Position numbers and translations under genes: made by a program. Below are positions 1 through 11,355 of a DNA stretch of 64,000 nucleotides, in pieces. The notes under the pieces are model-generated. The model was given only the letters and a program-made list of their open reading frames with translations. It had not been told where the DNA came from and did not search any database. Position 1 is the stretch's first letter; every line of letters starts with the position of its first letter. The stretch is from Balamuthia mandrillaris (lineage: Eukaryota; Discosea; Longamoebia; Balamuthiidae), in NCBI GenBank assembly GCA_031835245.1, contig JAVKOQ010000157.1, positions 62,001 to 126,000 of the forward strand, given 5' to 3'.

Positions 1-32
1 TTATATTTACTTTTTTTTGTTGCAAACAACAG

Positions 33-916
33 GAATGGAGTACTTGATGCTGAGAGGCATAGAATAGAATGGTGTCATTCTGCTGTGAAATACGACAAAG
101 GTTTCATGAGAGCTCTTTCTTTCTTGCTACTTCCCATTTCGCTGCTTTGTTTTGTTACTTTGAACGCGCATGCTCAATAACTTGTAAACAGGAACACAAC
201 CGCACATCGCGATGAATAATAAGGGAGATATCATCGAAGTCCACAAAAGCGAGCGCAGAGACGCCCTCTTCCTTCGCATCGGCAAACTGGGCTACACCAA
301 CTTGGGCCATCCTCTGGTTCGCTGGCTAACTCGCTCCGCTGTGCTCTATGATAGTGGCCTCATGCCGAGCATCAGCATCGATGACTTTGGTAACGTGGTC
401 GAGATGCATCAAAGCGAGAGTAGAGAGCGATTGTTTTACAGAGTTGGAGTGCTGTTACTGAAAGAAGGAAAAGAAGGTACAGTAGAAGAAGGAAAGATTG
501 AATGGGGAGGCAGTAAGAGCTATGATTCAGGAGTGCAACCAAACGTTTCTATTGCCGCCGTATACCCTAAGAACAAGAAGAGGAGCGAAGAGCAGGAAGA
601 AGCACAAGAAAACAGAGCAGAAGCAATTGTGGTGGTAGAAACGCATAAAGCAGAAGCATCGAATGACTTGTGGGCCAATTGGGCCGTTTTGCGGAGAGAC
701 GAGAAGCGATTGGAATGGAGAACGAGCCGAAAGTTTGGCAAAGGGGTGGGGCCGAGGGTGAGTGCCGTTCACCCGAACGCTTCGTCAGAGGGAGAGGAGG
801 AGGAGGAAGAAGAAGGAGTGGTGTGGTTCGTGAGCACACACAAGAGCGAGACGAACGACACGCTGTGGAGCAACTGTGGCTACCTGCAGAGCGTGCAATC
901 GTTGAATTGGTGCTAA
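33..916 (+). CDS. Repeat protein, 3' part (lectin/propeller-like repeats)
   Basis: This is the 3' end of a gene that starts before the window. An exon at 33-100 ends AAAG|GTTTCATG and joins 192-916 after an intron at 101-191 that ends TTGTAAACAG. The join keeps frame and yields YDKGTQPHIAMNNKGDIIEV, so the ATG at 212 is internal and not the real start. The protein consists of units of about 45 residues with the pattern VVExHKSExxDxLWxxxGxL, then WGxSxxYDxGxxPxVS. At least four units are visible, and a Glu-rich linker lies before the last. Such units suggest a beta-propeller or lectin-like fold, but I cannot name the family with certainty. No signal peptide can be judged because the 5' end is missing. 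The stop TAA is at 914-916. Confidence 0.75.
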
Positions 917-985
917 TTTATTATTGTAATTATCGATTATTTGGAATTCATTTTTTGTTGTAAATAGTTATCGATTATTGGTGAT

Positions 986-1968
986 ATGGATAAATGGAAA
1001 CGACCCGGATTGGCTATGCGTATCAGAGAAACCAAAAAACATAAAAAAAGATTTTTACCAACTAACAAAAGAGAAGCAAGCAACAACCCCATGGAACAGT
1101 TACCAGAGGAGATAGTGGCATACATATTGGAATTGGCCGACGTCGAACAAGAATGTCAGGCTTTGCAGCAGCCTCAGCACCAAGGGAATGGTGCCTCTCA
1201 TCCTCCTCAGGTGGAAAGAAAGCAGCACTCTGTCCGTCCGCCAGAACCGAAAGAGGCCGCCAAAGTTTGGGAGCAGCTTCGCGCGGCGATGAGCCGCCGT
1301 TTGGTGAGCAAACGCTGGAACGAGGTTTTCCTGCGTCGCTACTACCAGAGCTTCTCCCTCACCGAAGAACGTGACAACAAGAAGAGAACTGCCGAGGTGA
1401 AGCTGTTCAAGTGGAACGGCTTGTTTTACCTCGACCTCAAACACTTTGAGGGCAACTTCTCTTGTTACGTGATACCTACTCGTGGTGGCTGGCACCCTAA
1501 GGACCGCGACGTGTTAACCAGGTTATTATTCGATTATTATTTTATTTCCAACAATTTTTTAATTCAAAAAATAGGTGGTATAAAGTGCGGTTCGATCCGG
1601 AGACTCTTCTTGTCGACACGGGCGACTTCACCTTCACCAAAAGTTCTGGACAATCTCACCACCACCCAGACAATGTCGACAGCGTCCCTTACGGCACCTG
1701 CTTCGGCTGCGAGGCGCCGCACCGGGCGGATTCCAGCGCGGGCATCGACCTGCGAGGCACTCCCCTGATGGTCGTGGAGGACTTTGGGCATGCCGGATGG
1801 CAGTCAGCGGGACAGTGGCGCAAGAGCGAGGGCTGCCATGTGGTGAAGCTGATGGGCGGCGGGTACTGCGGCTGGGTCGCTCCGGAGAAGGCGTTCCGCG
1901 ATGAGGCCGTGGCGGCGGTTGGTGGTTGGCATATCCGGCTGGGCATTTGCTCTTGTTGTGATCATTGA
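986..1968 (+). CDS. F-box protein with GON-like C-terminal domain
   Basis: Two exons, 986-1521 and 1575-1968, flank a 53 bp intron. The join makes an AGG codon and keeps frame. Near residue 37 the sequence EQLPEEIVAYILELAD looks like an F-box, which normally binds Skp1 in SCF ubiquitin ligases. A disordered stretch follows. The second half resembles the GON domain known from ADAMTS9/20 metalloproteases: WYKVRFDPETLLVDTGDFTF, then VPYGTCFGC, then a Gly-rich GGGYCGWVAPEK with a conserved Cys. A GON domain on an intracellular F-box adaptor would suggest a substrate-binding role, which is inference. The F-box call is moderate because the motif is short. The GON call rests on the ordered motifs KVxxDxxTLxVDTxDFTF and GGYCGW. 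Confidence 0.72.
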
Positions 1969-2079
1969 AGGAAGAAGATGGAACAAATGATCGCGACGAA
2001 AGGAGGATGTATTTTCGAAAGGTTTTTTTTTAAAAAAAAAAAACAACAACGCACTGCAAAGAGGATTCTTCAGCAGAAA

Positions 2080-2270
2080 TCAGTTGATGATGATCACATC
2101 CGTGGGAGGCAACGCAACGAGCTTCATGGCAGAACGGGCGGCAGAGACAGGCAATCTTCCGATTCGCATGATTTGCTTCCACTGCTCCTCCTTTAACTGT
2201 CTCAATTCTCCAACGGTGGTGCAATGGCGTTTGCGCAGCTCTTTACCTATTGGCTCGATTTCATCCATCA
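2080..2270 (-). pseudogene. Duplicate of the last exon of the neighbouring gene
   Basis: The minus strand carries an open stretch whose translation closely matches the final exon of the gene at 2583-4179. Both read KELRKRHCTTVG, then KxxQWxQxMRxxRLPVS, then SAMKLxALPPTDV, and both end in a stop after a similar length. The copies lie about 500 bp apart in the same orientation. I see no acceptor in front of this copy whose phase fits the donor used by the neighbour. It may therefore be an unused duplicate exon, an alternative last exon with a different partner, or a remnant of a duplicated gene. No other coding signal was found between 1970 and 2583. Confidence 0.5.
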
Positions 2271-2582
2271 TTGCAGCATCTTCTTCAAGTGTTCCTTTGT
2301 TTTGTTGTTTTCTCTTCTTTTGCCCAAGTGGTTTTTCAACAGCAACAAAAGAAAAGAAAGGATGAAGCAAGCAGGCAAGCATGTGCATTGCACCCACGTA
2401 ATCGATCGCTTTTGTTTTTTTTCTTTTCGTTGTTTTTTCTCTCACCACCATGGAACGAGAAGAGCGAACTTTTCCTCCCAAATGGTCGTTTGGAAGGAAA
2501 TAGAGAAGCGCTCGCTTTTGCTGTTGATTTGCTCTCAGTTTGTTGTGCGTACCACGAAGGGATAAAACAAAAGAGAAGAGAA

Positions 2583-3860
2583 TCAGTCAATGACAGTCAC
2601 GTCGGTGGGAGGCAAGGCAAGGAGCTTCATGGCGGAGTGGGCGACGGAGACAGGCAATCGGCTGGAACGCATGACTTGCCGCCACTGATCCTTCCGCAAA
2701 GCCCTTAAATCCCCTACAGTGGTGCAGTGACGTTTTCGCAGCTCCTTCGCCATGGGCTCTACCAGATTCAGTTCCATCTCTTCGTATCTGGAGTTTGTTG
2801 AAGAGTGTTAGAAAGAAATGATAAAACAAGCACAAGAAGAAGAAGAGAAGAAGCGAAGAAGAAGAACAAAGAATAAGAACGAGAACAATAACAAGCAGAA
2901 GAAAAACTAGAACAACACTTACTCAGCAAAGCAAGAGAGAAATGCGTCAATGGACTCTCGGTCGTCTGTCAATGGCGTGGTGGCGAGACCAGGTTCCACT
3001 TTGATGAATTTCTTTTGGTCTTGCTCTTCTTCTGCGTGTCTGTCCTCTTTTGTTTGTGCTACAAAAAAAGATAAGTGGGACGAAGAAATAGGAGGAAGAG
3101 GAAATCGAGAATAGGAGAAAAGAAGTAAGAGCAGATACCACTCGCCAAAGGTTTAACACAACGTGCAAGAGTTTCCATGAAACGCCCAGTTCGATAAAAC
3201 ACTTGGAGCTCTGCAATCAACTGCCCGTTAGATCTGTATTTCGAAAGCTGAACAGAATCCTTAACAACGGGACCAGCATCCACGGAACGTTCCACCCCGA
3301 AAGACGATTTCTCCTCCAGCAAAAGCTCCTGTCTTGCAAACTTTTTCTTGTATGTTCTGCGGACAGGATTTTGGTTTTTTTCGACCCCAAACACCTTAAC
3401 GTGAATCGTGCCAATCATTCTTCTTGAGGAGATGTGGCTCTCATTCACTTTCTCGTTTGATTGACACCGCTCCCTGGTTGGCTTGAAAGAAGTTTTGGAG
3501 AGCTGAAATTGCTGGATGTAACCTGCTCGCGTGCTCTTTCTGCCTATGTAGAAGCCTTCCACTTCATACCTAGTACATTTGCCGAGAATAGCTTCTCGGG
3601 CAAGAGATGCCATGTCAGCAAAATAAAAAAGAAAATAAAGATACAACGACCAAGCAAAAACAAACAAATAAAAAGAAAAACGAAACGCACATTTGTCGGC
3701 TATCTGACCATCCACTTCTGTCCAAACTGCTACCTTTTGTGGGTGGCGCGGTTTTTGTACTTTTAAACAAAGCTTGAAGTTCACGTCTTCACCTGGAACT
3801 TCCAAGTACCATCCTGGTTGCGCTGGTAGCTTTGCAAGGATGTTAGGCAGAGAAATCACC

Positions 3861-3901
<41 letters not shown>

Positions 3902-4179
3902 ACGTGATAGGCGTGAACAGCAGCAGGAGGGACATAGACGCATGGGCAATAGCGGTCGTTGACCACCATTCCCAGCTGCATTTGCCACTCCCCAGGACCA
4001 GTCACAGGTACCAGCGCTGGATTTCGCACCAACTCGCCAGAGGCTTCGAGCTCGCTCCCAGAAGCTGGCAAGCTAAAAGCCATGGGCTTGTCGTTCTGTC
4101 GGGCTGAACATCGCGTTGAAGATGAAGAAGAAGCAGAGGAGGAGGAGGAGGAGGAGGAGCGCGTTTCGCTTGGTCTCAT
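2583..4179 (-). CDS. Unrecognised five-exon protein
   Basis: Likely exons on the minus strand are 4179-3904, 3829-3691, 3591-3139, 3058-2923 and 2787-2583. The first intron begins GTTTATCTCTCTC. The start is the ATG at 4179, followed by a Ser-rich stretch. The middle holds conserved-looking segments such as WYLEVPGEDVNFKLCLKV, VAVWTEVDGQIADK, YEVEGFYIGRKSTRAGYIQQ and GTIHVKVFGVEK. The order of a VDG motif, an aromatic Gly turn and a GTIxVxV strand faintly recalls beta-rich domains such as fungal DUF7918, but this is weak. The last exon is helical and basic, with KELRKRHCTTVGDLRALRKD, and may be a small SAM-like or protein-binding helix bundle. No signal peptide or membrane segment is seen. 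The function is unknown. The exon 2/3 junction is the least certain. Confidence 0.6.
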
Positions 4180-4521
4180 TACGGCTACTTCGCGGTTGTG
4201 CTACTCTTCTTTCTCTCAAACCTTTTTTTTCCAAGCTTTTGTGAGCGCTACCTTTTTTTTTTTCCTTTCGGTTCTCACCAATGAATTTCATTTTTGTTTT
4301 TTCGTTCAGGTCAGTCTTAGCGTAGTGTCTCCTCCATGCATAGCCGTGCGGTAGTACGCAACATTTGCATTTTTCTGCCGCCGGTTAGCGCTTGGATGGG
4401 CGATAAAAGTTTGGGGTTTTTTTCCCGCCTTTTTTTGTATTCTTTTCTGTCGACAGATCCGAACTGACCTTAATATATTTAAGGCGAGCAAACTCAGCGC
4501 GGAAAGGAGAACTCTTTCGGC

Positions 4522-6385
4522 ATGAAACGTTTGACACCGCTGCAACGCACCGGGCTATATTGCCGCTCCTCACTTTGGCGGGGAGGGGAGCCGCCACAAC
4601 TCGTTGTTGCCTCCCGTGGGCTCGCCCGTGTTCGACTTGCCGGCCAGGCGAGTTTGATCGCTTCAACCTCCTCCTCTCCGTCTTCCGTCTTGTCAACCTC
4701 CACCTCCGCTTTCTCCTCTGGTTGTTCTTCTTTGCTTCTCTCAAGCCCTCTTAGCAAATGGTACAGAACCACGGTCCCTTCCTTTCAACAACCACCAGAC
4801 AATAAAGGTTCAGCAGATTATGTTCACAAGCTTCTCTCCAGCGACACCCAAAAGGTCGACACCGAGTTTCTCTACCACTCACAAACCACCGGACAGCTCC
4901 TCTTTGCTCTCTCCATCCTTCGCCTCTGCATGTCCCCTTTCATCGTCGAAACAGGACCCAAGATCCTCGCCTGGGCGGAAGGCAAAGGGGTGGCCGCTCC
5001 GATCTACTGGTTCATGAAAAGGACCTTCTTTCGTCATTTCTGTGCAGGAGAGACCAACGAGGAAGTCCACCAGACCATCCAGCGGTACCTCTCCTCCGGC
5101 ATACGCAGCTACATTCCTGACTGTTCGGTGGAGGACTCCCTGACGGAGGAGGCCTGGCAGAAGAACACACAGGACACCCTTGGCTTGATGCAGCTTTGTT
5201 CCAAACCGCCCAACAAGGGGCAGGTCTTCTTCGTACCCATCAAGATCACGGCCCTATGCTCGCCTACTTTGTTGGAAAGGATGACGAGCAACATTTTGTA
5301 TAGGCAGGAGAGACCGGCGTTGGCGGGACCAGCACCTGTTTGGCTTGGTGGAGAGAGTTATCACAGGAGCTCTGCTTTTCCTCTTTATGGTATACCTCAT
5401 CTTTCTTCTTTCCGCTTTTCTCTGACGTTTCATTCTTTTCAGCCGTAAAAGTACCAGAGGAACCTCCTCTCCCTCTCACCTCCGAAGAAGAAGCAGAATT
5501 CTACGCACTCATGCAACGACTCCGTTCTCTCTGCCAAATGGCTCGCGACTGCGAGTTGGCCATTCTTCTTGATGCAGAGCAAACCTATCGCCAACCAGCC
5601 ATCAACCACATCAGTCGGTTGTTGGCCAGAGAGTTCAATCACAAGCATCCTGATCATGGAGGCAGAGCTATCGTTCACAACACGTTTCAGCTCTATTTAA
5701 AGGAGAACTTGGAGAATTTGAGGCGAGAACTACAGCATGCAAAGCAGAACGGATACATTCTTGGAGCGAAGATTGTTCGAGGAGCTTATATGCATTCTGA
5801 GTCCGTTGTATGAATCACCCGTCTCTCTCTCTTCTCTCTCCCTCTCCTTCTCTCTCGTTCGAGCGTATGCTTATGATTTTTTCGTACTGCGCGTTTACAG
5901 TACTCAGTGGACAATCTTTGTCCTGTTCCTTTCCATAATTCTAAAGAACGAACGGACAAGGAGTACAATGATGCCATTCCGCTTTTGTTGGACAACTTAC
6001 AAGATGCCTCTCTCGTGCTGGCCACTCATAACATCAACTCCATCGTAAGTTTCTCCCAGGCTTTTATTAAATCATCTACCTCACACGTCCTTTGCACACA
6101 TAGAGAGAATGCCTGAAAGAAATGGAACAAAGAGGATTGTCAAACTCGCATCCACGCATTCACTTTGCCCAACTTATGGGCATTTGCGATGGTGTCTCGC
6201 TCGCATTGGCCAAAGTTGGGCTGAACGAACACAAGCTCCTGCCCTACGGCCCCATCCGGAACGTGATGCCTTACCTTGTGCGCCGCATGCAGGAGAACTC
6301 CTCCATCTTTGGCGGCATTCAGAGGGAGCGTGCTCTCATGCGAAAGGAACTGCGTCGCCGCTTGTTACCGTCTCTGTTACAGTGA
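4522..6385 (+). CDS. PRODH: Proline dehydrogenase, mitochondrial
   Basis: Four exons (4522-5389, 5443-5807, 5901-6044, 6104-6385) join in frame. The enzyme oxidises proline to pyrroline-5-carboxylate with FAD and passes electrons to the respiratory chain. The N-terminus is rich in Arg, Ser and Leu and poor in acids, as expected for a mitochondrial presequence. Family signatures run in order: FFRHFCAGET, FVPIKITAL, LLDAEQTYRQPAI, AIVHNTFQLYL, GAKIVRGAYM, LATHNINSI, FAQLMGICDGVS, LPYGPIRNVMPYLVRRMQEN. The C-terminal RRxxEN region is the substrate and flavin-binding part of the barrel. Length and motif order fit eukaryotic PRODH. The gene lies alone between a minus-strand gene and a tRNA. The start at 4522 is the first ATG that gives a presequence. 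Confidence 0.95.
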
Positions 6386-6506
6386 CCCATACGCTCTCTC
6401 TCTTTTTGTTGTTCATCATCATCTTCAACATTAGCTCTCATTTTGCACAGATCTGAAATTATGTGAACGATTGCCGATACAAGATTCGAAGCCATTTGAC
6501 AACCAA

Positions 6507-6579
6507 GGCCGGTTAGCTTAGTCGGTAGAGCGTGGTGCTAATAACGCCAAGGTCATGGGTTCGATCCCCATACTGGCCA
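6507..6579 (+). tRNA. tRNA-Ile (anticodon AAT)
   Basis: A full cloverleaf of 73 nt can be drawn. The acceptor stem GGCCGGT pairs with ACTGGCC with one G-T pair, and the discriminator is A. The D arm is GCTTAGTCGGTAGAGC. The anticodon stem TGGTG/CGCCA holds the loop CTAATAA, giving anticodon AAT. The T arm is ATGGG TTCGATC CCCAT and contains the B box. A run of six T residues a few bases downstream can end RNA polymerase III transcription. There is no intron. Confidence 0.95.
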
Positions 6580-6787
6580 TTTCATTTTTTACAAAACCTT
6601 TTTATTCTCCGGGCTATTAGCTCAACAAATTGCCAAACTACGAGATTGAAAGAACCCACCACAATAAAAAAAAACAGAAAAGAAGAAAGAAGAAAGAAAG
6701 AAAGCAAAGTTGATCGCTCTGCTTGTTGTCTTTATTTTATTTATTTATTTTTTTTTTGCAGCAAAACGCACAACAAAAAAAAGGAAA

Positions 6788-7066
6788 ATGGGGAGGAAAG
6801 GAAAACATTTGCTGACCAAGCGGCCGAAGAGAGGAAAGACGGTCAAACACCAAAAACCGCCGAAGGCGCTCCCCGGCGGCAGTGATTCCAAACCCGCCGC
6901 TGCCTCCCAGAAATTGAATCGACAGGAGCGAAGAAAGCGTAAGCGAGAAGGCGCAACGACTTCCACTGGTGCTGACGATAACTCCGCTCCCTCAACCACC
7001 GCGAAACGTAGAAGAGTCGCTCAAGTAACTATTCTTATTTTTTTTTTTGAGCTTTTCATATTCGCT

Positions 7067-7115
<49 letters not shown>

Positions 7116-9614
7116 CGCTTCTCGCTCCTTTCACTGATCGTTGGTTTGATGTGTTGCAAACAAAAAGAATGGAGAGGGCCACAAAAAGAAAACCAACAAC
7201 AGCAAGAAGAAGCAAAAGACGGCGGCCAACAAGAATTCGGCGACCGAGGACGCGGTGACGGAGATCACGGAGGAAGACACCGCCTTCCTCAGGGAGCATG
7301 GTCAGTACATGGGCTTCCTTCAGAGCATGGACTCTGCCAAATTGGCACAGCCGTATGTTTCTGTTTCTCGTCTCGTTTACCCACTTCTCTCTCTCTTTCT
7401 CTTTCTCTTTCTCTTTCTCTTTCTCTTTCTCTTTCTCTTTCTCTTTCTCTTTCTCTTTCTCTTTCTCTTTCTCTTCTCTCCTCTCACATTTCTGCTCTTT
7501 CGTTGTTTCTCTTTCTCTTTCTCTCTCATTCTTTGCTTCTCTTTTCTCTCGTTCTTTCGTTCTCTCGTCGTTATTTTTTTTTGTCTAAACGTGTTATGGC
7601 GAAAAAAACAGAACAAAGAAGAGCAGACGAGAAGCACAAAAAGTTCGCAAACAAAAAGAAGAGATGGAGGCTGACTACGAGAAAGTGCCGAGACGACCCG
7701 CCGAACGTGCTCAAGTGCCTCGCTTGCCCATCAAGCTTGCTGATGGCCAAGTGAAGAAAATTCCTTTCCTTAATCAAGAGACAGAAGAAAAAGAAGAAAA
7801 TGGAATGGAAGAAGAAGAGGAGGAGGAAGACGAAGAAGAGGAAGAGGAAGAAGAAGAAGAGGAGGAAGAAGATGAAGAGGAAGAAGAGGAGGAAGAGGAG
7901 GAGTTTGAAGTGGGATTGCAAAGCAAAAAAGTGCAAACCGAAGTGATAAAGTTTCATCGTGAACAAAAATATGTGGAACAAAAAAAGGAAGAAATGGCTC
8001 AACTCGGCTCTCTGGTGCTTGAAAGCCCCGAAGAAAACGTGCGTCGTTTTGTTTTATGCTTTTACATATAGATTTCTAACCTGTTTCGTACTTCTTCAGA
8101 TAAAACATGTTGCTGAGTTGCAAGAGATGTGCCTTGACAAGAACGTTACAGTTCGCAAATATGCTATGCTTTCCTTGCTTTCCATTTTTCAGGACATAAT
8201 TCCTGGGTAAATTCTCCTTCCTTCCTCCTTCCTTCGTTCTTAACATTGATTATTTTTTCCACTACACGTGAACTTCAGGTACCGTATTCGTCTGCCAACG
8301 GAAGAAGAAGAAAAAGTTCAAGTTTCCAAAGCGGTTAAAACACTCCGCCAGTTTGAAGCTACTCTTCTCAAAAGCTACCAAGCGTTCCTCCAATGCCTTG
8401 AAAAACTCATCTCCAAAACTTCATATCAACAGCAGCAACGAAACGAAGAAATCGCGACACAACAACGCAGTGAACGACTCGTCGCCATTCGTTGCCTCTG
8501 CGAATTGCTAAACTCGGCACCTCATTTCAACTTTACTTGGAACATCATGTCCATTGTTGTTCCTCTCATCGACAACGGGAGTAACATCACAAGCAACAAC
8601 AACGAAGCACCATCTAAGAAAGGTAAAAACAAGAACAGCAAGAAGGAGGAGTCGGACGAACAGTTACAAAGACTTTGTTACGAAGCAGTCACCAAAGTTT
8701 TGGAAAAAGATCCACGAGGTGTTCTTACTTTGCAAACAGTGAAGCTCATCGGACAGTTTGTAAAATCCAAAAGCTTTCAGGTGTCTCCGAAAGTGACCGA
8801 CGTCTTCTTGCACATCAAGTTCACAGACGCGTTGAAAGAGGGTGAGGTCACGATGGATGCTCAGGCTAAGACAAATCATCTTAGCAAGAAAGAGAAGAAG
8901 AAGATGACGAGAAAGCAGAAGCAGGATAGAAAGGAAATGCAGGAAATTGAAAAGGAACTGCGAGAGGCCGAAGCTGAACAAAATAAGGAAGAAAGGAAGG
9001 AAGTTGTATGTATATTGCTATCTCCTACTCTTTTTCTCTTACTTCCTTTTTCTGTTATGTTGTTCCTTTGTTCTTTTTCGGCATTGCTTGCTAATCTCTC
9101 TTACTCTTTTCTGTGTAAACAGCAAACAGAGATTTTACGTGCAGTGTTTATCACTTATTTCCGGATTCTGAAGAAGGCCAAAAAGTCTCCTCTTTTGCCA
9201 TCAGTGTTGGAGGGGCTCTCTCGCTATGCTCGTTTCATTAACATTGACTTTATTAATGATCTTGTTGCAGCGTTGAGCGACTTGATCGCCTTCCACGATG
9301 GCCAACACGATGACGTTGATGGTAATTGCTTTTTCTTTTCAACGATCTTGTGCCTGTTTATTTCTTTCCACTTCTGACGTTTTTCTTTGTAAATAACAGT
9401 GGGAGTCAAGCTTCAATGTGCCGTGTCAGCCTTGGAAATGCTTCAAAAGGGAGACTTCACAGACGCGCTCAACGTAGATATGAAAGAGCTGCACACGAAC
9501 CTCTATCAAGTGCTTTTGCACGTGCCACAACATTGTGTAGCACATCCAGCCCTTATGGAGTCTCTTCTGCGTTGCCTTGGTGCTATGGCCAAAGACAAGA
9601 AACAGGTTATACTT

Positions 9615-9661
<47 letters not shown>

Positions 9662-10732
9662 CTATAGCTTTCTCTTCCTCTCTTTTTCCCTTTTCACTCT
9701 ATTTGTTAACCTTAATCTACAAAATTGAAACATTAGTTGTCTGGAAATCGTTTGGCTGCATTTGTGAAACGTTTGGCAACAATCAGTCTTCAGCTTCCAC
9801 AAAACACTGCATTGGCGCTGCTCACCATCATTGCCGAAATATTAAGGGTACGCCATCATTCCTCCTCCTCCTCCTCCTCCCCTCCTCCTCCTCCTCCTCT
9901 CCTCCTCCTCCTCCTCCCCTCCTCCTCCCTCCTCCTCCCTCCCCTCCTCCTCCCTCCTCCTCCTCCTCCTCCCCTCCTCCTCCCCTCCTCCCTCCTCCTC
10001 CCTCCTCCTCCTCCTCCTCCTCCTCCCCTCCCCTCCTCCTCCTCCTCCTCCTCCTCCTCCTCCTCCTCCCCTCCTCCCCTCCTCCTCCTCCTCCCTCCTC
10101 CTCCTCCTCCTCCTCCTCCTCCTCCTCCTATCCTTCTTCTTCTCTTGTTCTCTCTCTATCTCTCTATCTCTATCTCTCTCTCCCTCCCTCCCTCTCCCTC
10201 TCTCTCCCTCTCTCTCTCTTTCTCTCGTTAGTTTGTTTCTCTCTTATTGTTTGGGTCAAAAGCGAATATTGACCATATAATAGCGTTATCCAAGGATTCA
10301 ACAACTGTTGGACAACGAGGCAGCCGGTTCTGGTTATTTCATGCCTGAATTGGACGATCCAGAGCATTGCAATCCCATGGCCGCTACCCTATGGGAGTTA
10401 ACTGCTTTGAGGGTTTGTTTTTATTAATTTTCTATTTATTTTGAATTTATTAACATTCTTTCGTATATAATCAGTCGCATTACCATCCGTTTTTGCGCGA
10501 GTACGTCGACAAGTTTATCAAGTCCTTCGCCACTGATTCGACAGGAGCTGCGTTGGTGGCTCTTTCTGGAAGTGGTGCTAGCTCCTCCCAAAACTTTTAT
10601 AAGGCGTTTGATCCATCCACTGGTAAGTTCAATCCGCCCATGCGAGTGCCCAAGTCACATCCCTTGGATAAAATCGTTGCCAAAGAACAAAAGGTGAACT
10701 TTGTCTTTCTCTCTCTCTCTCTCTCTCCCTTC

Positions 10733-10774
<42 letters not shown>

Positions 10775-10800
10775 TACTCTCCTCTTCTCTCTTCTCTTTT

Positions 10801-10840
<40 letters not shown>

Positions 10841-11247
10841 TTAAATGCAGCTGTTTGCCTCCTTTTAGTTGATGTTAAGTTCTTTCTTACAATTTCTTCT
10901 TTGTTTTATTGCAATACCAGGAAAGCAGCCAACTTACGAGAAAGCAAAGAAAGAAGCTTAAGCGAGATCTGCGTTCATGCTTCGTGAAGCCACCCACTTC
11001 TGAACCTTCCCCCTTCATATCTTCCATGTGGCAACAGAGTGGACTCTTTTTCGATGCAGAAGAGAGCAATAACAACAAGAACAAGAACAAGAAACAAACA
11101 AAACAAAGCAAGAAGCAGAAAGAAGTAACAGCATTGTTGCAGCAAAGAGTGACTGCCTCCAAGGAAGGCAAGGAGGCCACAAGAAGAGAATTCAGGCAGA
11201 TGCAACCAGTCTTTGCAAAGTATTGGAAAGACATTCATTCTCCTTAA
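6788..11247 (+). CDS. NOC3L: Nucleolar complex protein 3 (NOC3-like)
   Basis: The protein family acts in 60S ribosome subunit maturation with NOC2 and has a proposed role in replication licensing. Exons are 6788-7024, 7168-7352, 7612-8038, 8100-8206, 8279-9005, 9123-9321, 9400-9605, 9737-9847, 10284-10412, 10475-10693 and 10921-11247, all in phase. The N-terminus is Lys/Arg-rich, and a long Glu run follows at about residues 185-220. Family signatures include PGYRIRLPTEEEEKVQVSKA, then LRQFEATLLKSYQAFLQCLE, the NOC domain VAALSDLIAFH, and ELDDPEHCNPMAATLWEL followed by HYHPFLREY. The exon at 10284-10412 is short and easy to miss. Introns carry long CT and CTC tracts. The mature protein should be nucleolar. 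Confidence 0.92.
7391..7475 (+). repeat. (TTTCTC)n hexanucleotide repeat in a NOC3 intron
   Basis: Perfect TTTCTC units fill part of the second intron of the NOC3-like gene. More irregular CT-rich sequence continues to about 7565. Reading this tract as protein on either strand gives artefact peptides of Ser/Phe or Lys/Arg. Confidence 0.95.
9858..10136 (+). repeat. CTC/CCT microsatellite inside a NOC3 intron
   Basis: About 280 bp of almost pure CTC and CCTC repeats fill most of the intron that starts at 9848. A mixed CT tract of 90 bp follows, and the true acceptor is TAATAG at 10283. The tract lies on the sense strand. Confidence 0.95.
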
Positions 11248-11355
11248 AAACCCTTTTTGGGTTTCCTCTTTCTTTCTTTCGTTTTAATCTTTTTAAACAG
11301 AAAAAAAAAAGTGAAGATTCTTCTTTCTCTATTGTGGTGTGTGCTTCTATAAGTT

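Noticed and set aside
2224-2708. Plus-strand frames of Phe/Ser-rich peptides
   Set aside because: They lie over T-rich intergenic DNA and opposite the duplicated terminal exon, with no splice or domain support.
7377-7637. Open frames of Lys/Arg or Phe/Leu/Ser over the TTTCTC repeat
   Set aside because: They are simple translations of a microsatellite inside a NOC3 intron.
9577-10272. Pro/Ser/Leu-rich protein of 231 residues
   Set aside because: It is read from the CTC tract in a NOC3 intron, and the next exon is in phase only when the tract is spliced out.
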